Source: Batrachochytrium dendrobatidis JAM81
Lineage: Eukaryota > Chytridiomycota > Chytridiomycetes > Rhizophydiales
Length of the DNA: 64,000 nt
Direction: 5' to 3'
Assembly: GCF_000203795.2 (NCBI RefSeq)
Contig: NW_006281101.1
Coordinates: forward strand, 1,203,279-1,267,278
This document shows positions 10,969 to 22,137 of the stretch, one piece after another (position 1 is the first letter of the stretch; every line of letters starts with the position of its first letter). The position numbers and the translations under genes were made by a program. The notes beneath the pieces are model-generated. The model was not told the origin of the DNA, did no database searches, and saw nothing but the letters and a program-made list of their open reading frames with translations.

Positions 10969-12145
10969 CTATACGGTACTAAAAACTGCCTGCTTGCGCT
11001 CATACTCTGCTTGTTCATCAAAGCCATCATCACGCCTAGGTCCTCTATACTTGGCTGTATGATCGACACGGATGACTCTGCCAGAAATCTAACTCGTCCA
11101 ATGATAATATTCAACGATTAAATGGCTATATAGAATTACATAGTTCAAAAGCTTAAAACGATACAAACCTGTATGCCATTTAGATTGTCTACAGCAAGAA
11201 CCGTACTTCGTTGATCTTCATAGGCTAAAAATGCAAAGCCCTTACTCTTCCCGGTTTCTTTATCACGCACCATATCCAGATCCACTACTTCGCCAAACCT
11301 AAACCAAATCTATAGTTTGAGTCAAATCAATCCATTGAATTGGCTATGCCACTGACAATAAAACGTAGACGCATGTACAATGATTTAATTGAAAAAGCTT
11401 GATTGAATTTGGTAATCCAACAAAATCTGAGTCCACCAATCCAATCTTGTAAAATGTGCACTAAATAAGGATGACAAATTGCATACAACTAGCCAATCTC
11501 ATCAAATGATTCAATTTACTGGACACCATTGTTTTGTGAATCTCTTGACAGATTTGATTGGCAACAATCAATCCCAGTATCCGGATTGCAATGGATGAAT
11601 CTGGTGATTGTGCAGTATATGGTTATGCCAAGAGATGATTTTGGCTTGATTTTTATATGGACGTTGTCTATTGAGTTGTGAGTTCTATTAAATAGTCAAT
11701 TTCCAATAGGAAAACACAGCGAGTATTCAACCATTGTATACTCCAGGGACAATTACTACAAGATAAAGTAGTCTATTTACGTAAATAGGGTTGTAGTTTA
11801 GTTGAATAGACAACTTACTGAGAAAATACACATATTACATCTCCTTCTGTCAAATGATAGGGCAAGCCACCAATGTAGATATATGCCGAGTCCTGTAATA
11901 GAGTTGAAACAAAAGCGATGGTTAAATCCGACCAAGAATAGATTAGCACATTACAAATGAATCTAGCTCAAAAATACCTTGTATTGGTTGTGCCAAGAGC
12001 CTTTATCAGTCAGTCCTCGTTCTAGTTCAAGAGCATTGAGTTTTTGAATCTCTTTAATGACACTAGTAGTATGAATTCATAGCAACATGAGTATTCAATA
12101 AAAAAGATTCTCAGGCACGCATCGTTTAGTATAAACTTACTTCAT
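10969..12145 (-). CDS. ist3: Ist3/RBMX2 family RRM splicing factor (RES complex)
   Basis: Five exons on the minus strand: 12141-12145, 11978-12062, 11819-11892, 11169-11298, 10969-11088, all in phase, giving 137 residues. The N-terminus MNVIKEIQKLN and KGSWHNQYKDSAYIYIGGLP are hallmarks of the Ist3 (Snu17)/RBMX2 family, a U2 snRNP-associated subunit of the RES pre-mRNA retention and splicing complex. One RRM covers about residues 31-110, with RNP2 YIYIGGLP and RNP1 KSKGFAFLAY. The family signature EDQRSTVLAVDNLNGIQ and the C-terminal IRVDHTAKYRGP are intact. Exon 1 is only 5 coding bases (ATGAA). Three introns are 78-85 nt, but the one at 11299-11818 is 520 nt and carries a dispersed repeat copy. 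It is divergent from eL22. Confidence 0.93.
11485..11818 (+). repeat. Dispersed repeat family, copy B, inside an ist3 intron
   Basis: Matches copy A and copy C over the blocks CCAGTATCCGGATTGCAATGG, GGATGAATCTGGTGATTGT and ATGGTTATGCCA, and copy C again over ACCATTG...ATTACT.CAAGATA. It lies within the 520-nt intron 11299-11818 of ist3, antisense to that gene. Right and left limits are approximate; similarity fades near the exon at 11819. The palindromic CAAACTATAGTTTG of copy A is not preserved here. Confidence 0.65.
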
Positions 12146-12298
12146 CAGTGTTGGCTGCAAACAGATGGAATCCAAGTTTGTGTGGTCGCTGATTTACACT
12201 ATTCCTGAGGGTATGTGCTGCGCCACAGTGTGGTGTTTTCTTTTTTTCTTCGAATCGTTCTTTCTGTCACACTCACCTTATCTTTCATTTTTCCCGAG
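12146..12298. promoter_or_regulatory. Divergent promoter between ist3 and eL22
   Basis: 153 bp separate the two start codons on opposite strands. The half towards eL22 is pyrimidine-rich (long T/C runs around 12235-12290), which is usual upstream of highly expressed ribosomal protein genes. No TATA box can be assigned with confidence. Confidence 0.5.
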
Positions 12299-13208
12299 AT
12301 GCCTGCTGCTTCCGTCAAGACCGCTGTGGTGTGTTTTGCGTAGTCTTTGACTCACTTGTCTGTTATCAATGTATTGTGTGTACACTTTTGATATGAGAGC
12401 TGGAACATTGCTGCTTGGTGGGCTCGAGTGTGTTTTATGGGTTAAACCTGAACCATTCGTGAGTTGTAGATTTGGCTCATCCAACTGGCAATGACTACTC
12501 TTTTATCAACTTGTTACTATCAAACTGATATGATTACAGCAATGAGATGATTTGCGTAGACCCTACTGGTGGTTATCTTGGTTGTTGCTTTGCGATTGAA
12601 TGTGTGCTGTGGATAGTTTGGGATGTATTGGTTGTAGTGCTGTTACCCTGCGATTTCAGCCGTTTGTAAGAGTTTGGATCAAACAGTGCTGCTATCCAAG
12701 TGTATTTCTTGCATATTGCTATACACATTCCTGGCTTTTTTGTCTACACTCCATTGATCTGCAAAAGCACTAGACAAACCGAGTAGCCTCAGAAGTTTGC
12801 TCAATTCGTTTTTGCTGTTGGTCTGTGGTATGTTGAGGCTAATTTATATTTTTAATTGAGCAGAAATCCAACAAGGACGCTGTCAAGCTGACTATTGATC
12901 TGTCCAGACCAGTTGAGGATATGATTATAGATGCTGATATCTATGATAACTATCTGCGCTCCCGTGTCAAGGTCGGCGGTCGTACTGGCAACCTCACCGA
13001 TGCCATTACCATCACCCGCAAGGATGCTATTTTTACCGTCGAGATTGCTCCCAATGTTCGATTTGCCAAGCGTTACTTGAAGTACCTCACCAAGAAGTTC
13101 CTCAAGAAGTACATGCTTCGCGATTGGCTCCGTGTTATTTCTACTGACAAGACTTCCTACGTTGTCAAGTACTTCAACATTGCCAATAACGAGGCTGATG
13201 AAGAGTAA
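12299..13208 (+). CDS. RPL22: Ribosomal protein eL22
   Basis: Cytosolic 60S subunit protein eL22. Exon 1 is 12299-12328 (MPAASVKTAV) and exon 2 is 12864-13208, phase 0, giving 124 residues, the usual eL22 length. The body shows family features: KLTIDLSRPVEDMI, a YLRSRVKVGGRTGNL block, the basic helix RFAKRYLKYLTKKFLKKY, LRDWLRVI, and an acidic C-terminus. The intron of 535 nt after the first ten codons is long for this region; ribosomal protein genes in fungi often carry such a 5' intron. Several overlapping GT donors exist at 12326-12333; I chose 12329 because it keeps the frame with the CAG acceptor at 12863. An in-frame ATG at 12921 is internal. Confidence 0.93.
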
Positions 13209-13409
13209 TGGCTTGTTCTATTTCAAATATATAGTTCAGTCTCCTGTTAATTATTGTATAGATTTGTGTATTTCAGAATGGTTTAGAGTGTGGAATACAA
13301 TCTGATTGTGCAGAGTATTTTTTCCAAAAAATTCCGCAAAAAACAATTCCGATTTTGACATAAATATCAACTCCAATTCTACTTTGCCAGTACAAGTCTT
13401 ATCTATAGG

Positions 13410-15921
13410 ATGCGCACTCTACAAATCCAGTTGTTGCAGCCCTTGGTCCGGCCTGGCTACAAGCCAGCTGCATTGTCTGTTGTGGGATCCACTGTACAAG
13501 TCTTGTCGAATTCTTCTTTTCATTGCAGTATTAAACCTATTCACAACAACCTCAAGCTTTGCTCGGCTAATACTTTGAATGATAGACCATGCTGCTCCAT
13601 CATTCTCTCTCACAACGTATGTTTGACTATTCGCTGGTTGATCCTTTTTATTTTCCAATCGTACCATTTCGTTCAAATTTCAATCCAATACAGCTGTAAT
13701 GCTCTGAATTTCATCTTCAAAACAAGTGAGATTGCATGTGCCAATCTACTCATCACTGAGGATTTACTTGGTCAAACTCTTTGACTCAATTCATGTCCAT
13801 TTCTATCCAGTTGAGCTGTTTGTTTTGGCACCTTGCTTTCCAAATAGCATATTGACATTTTTGATCTATTTAATCTTTTTTTTTCAATGAATCTCATTTT
13901 GTTACATGCCATGAATCTATTATTTAGCGAAGATTGCATGCAACAGGTATTTTGATTTGCTTTAAAATGATATTTCTGGTTAATAGCCTATTTGATACTC
14001 ATTCTTTTATTTCATGTCTAATATTGTTTAGCATCATCCATGGCTAAACGCAATCCCTATGATGTGATTGGTGTATCAAAAACATCTACCGCCAACGAAA
14101 TCAAAAAAGCATATTATCAGGTACGCTTTTAAACTTGGCGAGTCAAGTATGGATATCAGACTAATCAGTTGATTCATGTATTTAGCTAGCAAAGCAGTAT
14201 CATCCAGATACAAACAAGGATCCATCCGCCAAAGAAAAGTTTGTTGAAATCCAACACGCTTACGAGGTAATAACCCATCAATGTGGATTTTTCTGTTTGA
14301 ATAAGTCGGTTTTTTGATCGAATTAGTCTTGGCTGGGAAACAATTAATCATACATGGTTATTGTATACTGCGTGTTTAGATTTTAAGTGATGAACAAAAA
14401 AGGGCCCAGTTTGATCAGTACGGAAACGTTGGTAGGCTAGATTGATATGCATATGCTTTTATGCGCTGTTTTTGCCTGTATCTCACTTTTAAATCTATAA
14501 TGATTAGATGACTCGTCACGCCAAGGTGAACATGGGTTTTCGGGTGGATTTCCGGGTGGATTTCCATATGGCTTTAGTGGGTTTGGTGGGGAAAGTGCTG
14601 ATTTTGGCGGGGATATATTTGATCAAATCTTTCAAAAGTTTGGCGGCCAGAGTAATGCCAGAGGTGCAAGCACGGGTGAAAGTGTTCTTGCCGGCACAAG
14701 ACTTTCATTTATGGAGGCAATCAAGGGTGCTAAAAAGTCGATTGTGTTTGTTGGTATCCGTGGATGTGCTCCTTGCTCTGGCTCTGGCACCAAACCTGGC
14801 CACAAAAAAACTACATGCATAACATGCAAAGGATCTGGTCAGGTATGTTTTTTCTAGCGCATGCTACTTTAATGAGGTTTGGAGTAGATTGGAAACAGTC
14901 TAGATTTATGGTTTCAAACCTTGTACTCATCTGGTGTCTTTTATTTATGTAGATGTCGCTTCATCGGGGCGGTTTCCAAATGTTTACCAATTGCCCTACA
15001 TGTGGCGGTTTGGGGACTAGCATTGCACCAGAAGCCAAATGCACGTCATGTAATGGTGCTGGACTGGTTCGCGAACGCCAATCTGTTACAGTGGATATTC
15101 CCGCCGGTATGTTTTCTGCCACACATGGCTGATCTTTATTGAATCACCAGTCTTTTTATCTGGTATGTATTTGACTAATTGGGGTTTTTATAGGTGTCGA
15201 GGATGGTATGAAAGTTCGTATTTCTGGTCAAGGAAATGCATCTCTATCTGGCCAAGGACCGAACGGGGATCTAATTGTTACAGTACAGGTATATATTGCT
15301 TTTACAAAATCAAATGCCTTGTAGCTTTCATTGTCTTACCATATTACACTTGCATAGGTGGCTGGACACCCTATTTTCAAAAGGGATGGCGCCGATGTAC
15401 ACATACAAGCGACCGTTCCTCTTCATATTGCTATACTTGGTGGCTCGATTCGTATTCCGACTGTAGATGGTGATGTCGATCTGACTATCCCGCCTGGCAC
15501 GCAACCCAATGAACGCAAGGTGCTTCGACAACGTGGTGCACCCAATGTGTCGTCACGACATGGGTTTGGCAGCAGCTCGCGCGGAGACCAGTGGGTTACA
15601 TTGGAAGTGGAGATTCCAAAATCGCTCACAAGTGAGCAAAAGCGACTGATGATGGAGGCATTTGGAGCCAAGAGCACCACATCAACAAGTGATGGTTCTT
15701 CCAATTATAATAAGTCAGACACCTCGCCTCGTGCCACGTCATCAGACGATACATCAGGATCAAGCAAAACTGAAGGTAATTTGTTTAGATTTAAATGTCA
15801 TTTGTTGGTTTGCAGCAGATGGAGTGCGAATTTAAAAAACTGGCACTCATTTTTCCAAGGTGGTTTTATGCAATTCTTCAAGGATCTAGCAGGACGAAGA
15901 AAGGGCAGCACGGAACAATGA
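13410..15921 (+). CDS. MDJ1: Mitochondrial DnaJ/Hsp40 (Mdj1/Tid1-type, class A J protein)
   Basis: Nine exons: 13410-13725, 14032-14120, 14186-14266, 14380-14431, 14508-14842, 14953-15106, 15194-15288, 15358-15775, 15860-15921; 533 residues. The protein is a co-chaperone that stimulates Hsp70 ATPase. A J domain starts at [11 protein letters not shown] (about residue 112) with HPD at about 141-143. Then come a Gly/Phe-rich region ([14 protein letters not shown]) and four CxxCxGxG zinc motifs ([32 protein letters not shown]) from about residue 266. The substrate-binding beta domains end with FKRDGADVH and LTIPPGTQP. The N-terminal ~100 residues are basic, Ser/Leu-rich and nearly free of acidic residues, as in a mitochondrial presequence. 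Exon 1 is the weakest part: only a phase-1 donor at 13726 joins the J-domain exon in frame, and a stronger GTATGT at 13617 does not. Confidence 0.88.
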
Positions 15922-16118
15922 CAAATTAAATAAAGTCGTATTTTTATCAAGACTCGGCATGAGTGTATATCTGATGATGATCGTGTATTGACAGTTGCTT
16001 TGATCTCTTGAATCACCTTGGCTCTTGTATAACCAACAGTTGCCAAAGCATCCCCAGGTTTGGCTCGCCCTAGACTTTGCATATTCCTGCACTTTCTACG
16101 ACTCTACACCAACACACA

Positions 16119-17870
16119 ATGGAATACATCTTTGGAGCGAGTGGTAACAATGCCATTGGAAACAGGAAGCTGCAGGTGCGTATCGGTCCATCAATACACT
16201 CACTCACCATATGCAACCCAAACGACGAAGTCACTCCCCATTTTATCGACTCTCCATATTTTGTTGGTCACATCGTTGTGCGTATCAAGGACTTTCGAGG
16301 CATTACTCCCAAAGACCAGCCCATCAAGCAGGCTACAGAATACTTTGGAACCAAGAAGCGTCTATTTGCCTTGCAAGTCTGTGGCAGGTTTAAGCATGTA
16401 AGCTGTCTTGACTCGAATGCATTGATGGAGGGAAGAGCATGTCAGGGTTGGATGCATGGCTGGCTTGACAGCTTAGATTCATTATACTGTATTCATAGTA
16501 GTGTTAGTTGAGTTTGCTTGCTGAATGCATACTCATCTTGAGGGGTTATATGGCTTAACCCCTTGCATTAGTCTATGCTAGCATTATCTAGTATGTGTCC
16601 AATATCTTGGTCTTCCAAGAGTCTATAAACAGATATGGAGTATGACTTGATACCAGAGACTCAGATGACTGTCTGCTTCATCCCAATGGCTCTGTTGCAG
16701 ACAGTTTTGATTTTATTAATGGTGAATGACTCTCGAGTAACAGCCGCCATCTATTGAACTGCATTTGAGTCGGCCCTCAATCTACATTTTGATTAAATCC
16801 AAGCCTTGATTACATGCTATTGAAAACAAGCTTGACGTGATATCCACTCTATTGATCTCCATGTACTCATGTATATATTTGCTAGGAATACATGGCAGAT
16901 GATATCATGTTTGGTGCCGAATTTGAGCGAAAGGTGGTTCCGCCTACTGGGTCATGGGTTGCACTCAAGTTTGCAAACTTGATTGATCCAGCATTGCAAG
17001 CAGATGTTTATGCCGAAAAGCCGTGGCTGTTTAGTCCTATTTTATGCTCCATGAATATAGTCAACGTAACTAAATCATCGCAAGCCATTTCTGGTGCAGC
17101 ACCACTTGATCCCGCCTATGTCAAGAAGATAGGCGAGACTTCTGTTTCGTCGAAACTGTCATCTGCAAGTGCAAATCCGAATCTTTTGGCTGGGCCTGAC
17201 ACTTCATTCAAGCGATCTCCCGAGTCTGAAATCTCAATGTCCACTGCGACTGTAGTAAGCAAACCATCGCCTACTGAGCTTCTTGGAGAATGGTTGTGGA
17301 GTGGGTCAAACGAACTTGTGGAAAACAATACTTTGCTATCCATTGATGACAAGGAAGCCACATTTCCTTCAGACTCTATTTCCAAAAGAAGAAAATACTA
17401 CCAAAAGGCCAAGGTTAGAAAGAACACTATTTTCCGACCTGAAAATATCTATAATTTTGAGGTGAGTTTTGTGCCAGCACCTGCATTTTGAAGCTGTCTG
17501 TAAATGCAGATTATCAGATGTATTTACAAATCACACCATTCTAATCTTGCCAACGCATTCACCAACATGTTTATATCCACAGATCTTTGCACCCTTTATT
17601 GATTTAAACACATTTGATCTTAACCTCGGTATCAGCATGAACCTGTTGCGATATCTCAAGAGACAGCCTTTGCGGCTAATGGCCAAGTCACAGTCCAAAA
17701 ACATCTATTTGTTTGTGGTCGAGTTTGATCTTGTAAAAACATCCGACTCTGATTCTGAGGAACTGGAATATGACACAGAAACGCCTGAAGAAGAACCTGT
17801 TTCTGACAGACAAAATCCGTTGCCAGAGGAGCATGATGACAGCAATAGACCCACTCTTGAAGCCGCCTGA
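16119..17870 (+). CDS. DUF1769 family protein of unknown function
   Basis: Exons 16119-16397, 16886-17461 and 17583-17870, all phase 0, giving 380 residues. The sequence matches the pattern I know for the fungal DUF1769 (UPF0590) family: an N-terminal LQVRIGPS start, a VGHIVVRIKDFRG strand, an FxxQVxGRFK segment, then DDIMFGAEFER, a Trp-containing ALKFANLIDPALQADVYAEKPW block, and NFEIFAPFIDLNTFDLNLG near the C-terminus. Members have no established biochemical role. A Ser-rich low-complexity insert fills about residues 150-240, and the C-terminus is acidic. There is no signal peptide or membrane segment. The first intron (488 nt) is several times longer than average. The start is the ATG giving MEYIFGASG; the frame is open upstream but lacks another ATG. 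Confidence 0.82.
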
Positions 17871-18179
17871 AATTGAGTTTTTTATAATGGTATGGTTTGC
17901 GTGGTCAAGGACCAGTGGGAATTGCGTAGGCTACAGATGATAGATGTAGCATGCATTATGTCTGGCCAACTTCGTGAATTAACACAGACTCGGATCAATA
18001 AAAGATGGTTGAACACAATGTTTTTGGATCGGCGTAATTGAGTGCTTGAGAATTGGAAGCAGCGCTGCAGATATCAATTTACAGTCATTGGAATTGTTTT
18101 CAGTTAAGCAGTTGCTTTATACAACCTTTTGTGGACAGCAAGTCTATTCATCCAGTGCATTCATTGACGTTATTGAGCC

Positions 18180-21100
18180 ATGAGTAATATGCAAGCTTCC
18201 TATACAATTGTAGCTCCTACGAAGGAGTTGTTCAATAAAACCATTGATTTTTACTGCCGTCTTGGATTCAAGCTGGTTGCTGTTGCAGACTATCCCGAAG
18301 CTGCAGTGAATAGCCAGTCTACTCCTATATGGATGAAACTGTTTGAGTCTACACCTGGTATTGAATCAAGTTCTGATATGCCTTGCATCTGTATTGTCAT
18401 GAATGATGACAATCAAGTCAAGGATACTCAGCGCATCACTACGAATGCATTTTCATTTAGCATGAACAATGTCCAGGTAAGGCATTGGATATTCTTTTAG
18501 CATCTAAACATGTTGAATAGTATAACATACTATCCAACATGCACTCCAGGATCTGAATCTATTCTTTAATTAAACAAATGTTTAGTCTGTCGAGCATGCA
18601 TTACAGAAAGCTTCTTATCAATTCATTTCAAATGGATCGGGTGCAGATTTGGTCATTGAAACTTCGGATCCGTCTGGCACAAAAGTGCTCATTAATACAT
18701 TCAAGAAACCTACTCATCAGCATGCCGACAAGGGGAAATGCCACGTTTGTCATAACGATCTCAGTTCGTCCATTTCTCGCTTTAATCATCTTGCTTTGCC
18801 TGATTCAGCATTCTCCCCTGCTGGTGTGCATCAAACTTTTTCCCTTGCACCCACCCAAAAACGTATCGGTATTTTAACTTCAGGTGGTGATTCTTCTGGA
18901 ATGAATGCTGCTGTGAGAGCCATTGTTCGTGTTGCTTTGCAGCGCAATTGTCTTCCTTTTGCAATCTTTGAAGGGTATCAGGGCCTTGTAGACGGTGGTG
19001 ACAAGATCAAGGCCATGAGCTGGGAAAATGTCCGCGGTTTCCTCGCAGTGGTATGTGTATCATGATCAGCACTACCGTTTACATTTGAATTTTAAACTGG
19101 TTTCATGGGTTTAAAATGCATTATAATGTCTTATCTAGGGAGGAACAAGTATTGGCACTGCAAGATGTTCTGCTTTTAGAACTCGGCAGGGAAGACTTGA
19201 CGCTACGTATAATCTTATCAAGAATGGCATTGACGCGCTGGTGATTATAGGCGGTGATGGTTCACTGACTGGCGCTGACATCTTACGTGCTGAATGGGCA
19301 ACTCTTGTCGATGAGTTGATCAAGCAAGGTAACGCTTTTTATTACACGTTTAATGTTGGTATCAAAAAATGATTGATTCATTGAAATACTTTGGCTTGCA
19401 TCAACTGTAGGACGACTCACAAAAGAAGAAAGCGAACATTTACGTAGCGATTTGACAATTGTTGGCTTGGTTGGCTCAATTGATAATGACATGTCTGCAA
19501 CAGGTATAACTGGATGCGATAATATGCTTATAAAGGATAATATCCAATAGTCGGTTGGTAATCCACAAGCATTTCATTGACGATTACAACACATTCTGTT
19601 CATCACTAGATATCACTATTGGCGCTGTCACCTCGCTTCATCGTATATGTGAAGCGGTGGATTCGCTTACATCAACTGCGCAATCCCACAAACGTGCTTT
19701 TGTGGTTGAAGTCATGGGCAGGCATTGTGGTTGGCTTGGACTTATGGCTGGTATTGCCGTAAGTGCACTTTTAACTTTGGTCTTGTGCTCGTCATTCTAC
19801 TACTATGATGCAACAGCAGTTCTAACAACGTGACCCCATTAAAGGTTGGAGCTGATTGGGTATGTCTTCCCGAACGTCCACCTCCTTTGGACAACAAATA
19901 TGGCGATGATTGGGCAGAGGAGATGGTTGATATTGTCAAGCAGGTGTGTTGATTTATTTGTACATTTAATGCTGTCCACTTTGCTCAATCATTTTTTAAT
20001 TTCAAAAAACCCAATGGATTAAACTTTATAAACTTGTATCTTTTAGTATCGATCAATGGGAAATCGAAAGTCGATTATTATTGTATGCGAGGGAGCCATT
20101 GATCGTAATCTCAAACCCATTAAACCAGAAGAAGTTAAACAGATTCTGGAGGAAAGACTTGGTCTTGATACTCGTGTCACTACTCTTGGACATGTTCAAC
20201 GCGGAGGCAGTCCTTGTGCATTTGATCGTTACTTGGTCAGTGCATCTTGTGCGTTTCATTGAGTCATTTTCATTCATCTGCCCATCTTTAACTCACCAGT
20301 CCTTTAATTGATTTACATTTAATGAATTCCAGGCCACCGTTCAAGGAGTTGAAGCTGTCGAAGCTGTGTTGAGTTCTACTCCGAATACACCAGCAGCCAT
20401 GATTGGAATGAGCCAAAACAAAGTCATTAGCGTCCCGCTTATGGATGCCGTGAAATTGACCCAATCTGTTGCTCAAGCCATTTCTCACAAGGATTTTAAG
20501 CATGCGATGGAGCTGCGTGATCCAGATTTTACTTCTGCATTCGGTGCTTACATGGAGAGTACACTGATTGGATGTCCCGGATCGTTACAAGTTCCTGTAG
20601 AAAAGGTATTTTGTTTTTATTCAAGATCTGTCATGTGCTATCCAATATAAACTTTACTGATATCTGCTCAATGATATCCTAGCGATTGAGGATTGGTATT
20701 ATACACTGCGGGGCTCCGGCAGGTGGAATGAATGCTGCCACAAGAGTTGCTGCTAGTCTTAGTTTGAATCGAGGTCATGTTCCCTTGGCTATCCGCAACG
20801 GTTTTACAGGTCTTGTCAATGACGAAGTTCATCCCTTCCAATGGCAAGAAATAGTGGGATGGCAAGTGCGTGGTGGTTCTGAGCTGGGCACCAATCGTGA
20901 CCATCCTCGTCCGATTCCTGGCTCAACCAAGGTATCGCCCAAAGGAATTGACAACTTTGTTGACATGGGTTTGATTGCATACCACATGCAGAAACACGAT
21001 ATTCAAGCTCTTATGATTATTGGTGGGTTTGAAGCATATACTGCACAATTGACGCTCACCGAGGCACGCAAAGTTTACCCCGCATTTGCTATTCCTATGA

Positions 21101-21996
21101 TACATTTACCTGCAACTGTGAGTAACAATGTGCCTGGAACGGACTATTCTATTGGATGCGATACTGCATTGAATGTGATTGTCGAATCTTGCGATCGACT
21201 TAAACTCAGTGCAAACGCAAGTCGTAAGCGTGTGTTTGTTGTTGAAGTTCAAGGCGGAACCTGTGGGTATGGCATATGATTTGAAATGGTGATCAAGAAA
21301 ACATAGTGACGTGGTAGATTAACCATGTGCTTTGTAAACTTGATTTCAAAAAGATATTTGGCAACATTGGGCGGATTGACTGTGGGTGCTACCACCGTTT
21401 ATATTCCCGAACAAGAGATTGGTATTAAAATACTGCAGAAAGATATCAAGCACCTTTGCAAACGATACACTGAAGACCAGCGCAACGGTGTCAATTCGGA
21501 GGGTAGAGTGATTTTACGGACAGAATCTACTTTGCCAGAAGTCTATTCGACCGAGGTGATTTCGGGTATTCTTCGTGCCGAGGGTAAAGGCTTGTTTGAT
21601 TCGCGTACAGCTGTGCTCGGTCATTTGCAGCAAGGTGGTGTTCCGAGTCCACTTGATCGTATTCGTGCGACACGCCTGGCTGTCAAGTGTATTGACTGGC
21701 TCGAAGCAGTTGCTTGTCACGTTCGAACTGAAGGTGGATCGGGTTCGACCAACCATTTGAACATGTCTAGCGATGACATTGCCAAGCGTGCTGGCATGTC
21801 AATCTATACTATTGAAAAGAATCACAGTGCTGTGATTGGTATTCGTGGTGCTTTGGTTGTATTTTCCCCCATTGAGGATTTGGTTGCGGAAGTTGACATG
21901 AAGGCGCGTCGAACCAAGGATGCTTGGTGGATGGGTCTTGGCAAGCTGATCCGTGTTTTGTCAAAATACGAGTACGATGATGTGAAGAGCAACTGA
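18180..21996 (+). CDS. PFK1: ATP-dependent 6-phosphofructokinase, fungal two-domain type
   Basis: Catalyses fructose 6-phosphate to fructose 1,6-bisphosphate, the committed step of glycolysis. Ten exons: 18180-18476, 18586-19050, 19139-19328, 19411-19503, 19610-19758, 19845-19943, 20047-20235, 20333-20605, 20683-21266, 21354-21996; 993 residues, typical for fungal Pfk subunits. Residues 1-190 form the N-terminal glyoxalase-like extension found in fungal Pfks. The first PFK domain starts at [20 protein letters not shown], with [17 protein letters not shown] (catalytic Asp) and EVMGRHCGW. The second, allosteric domain starts at residue 586 ([19 protein letters not shown]) with [17 protein letters not shown]. 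The usual GTD following the catalytic loop reads ATD here (the codon spans an exon junction). Fungal enzymes are hetero-octamers of alpha and beta chains; I cannot tell which chain this is. Confidence 0.95.
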
Positions 21997-22137
21997 TTCG
22001 CCATTTATTTTCCAAAAGAGGTTGATGGTTTAAACCATTGGGGTCTAGCTTACTAAAATGCCTAGAGTAGCTCAGTTACACGAGCAAACTTTCAATAAAA
22101 TAGTAGCTTTATTCACAAATTAACTCAAACATGCCTA

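Noticed and set aside
12921..13208. eL22 beginning at the ATG at 12921
   Set aside because: It would lose the conserved KLTIDLSRPVEDMI segment encoded just upstream; the exon starts at 12864 and the true ATG is at 12299.
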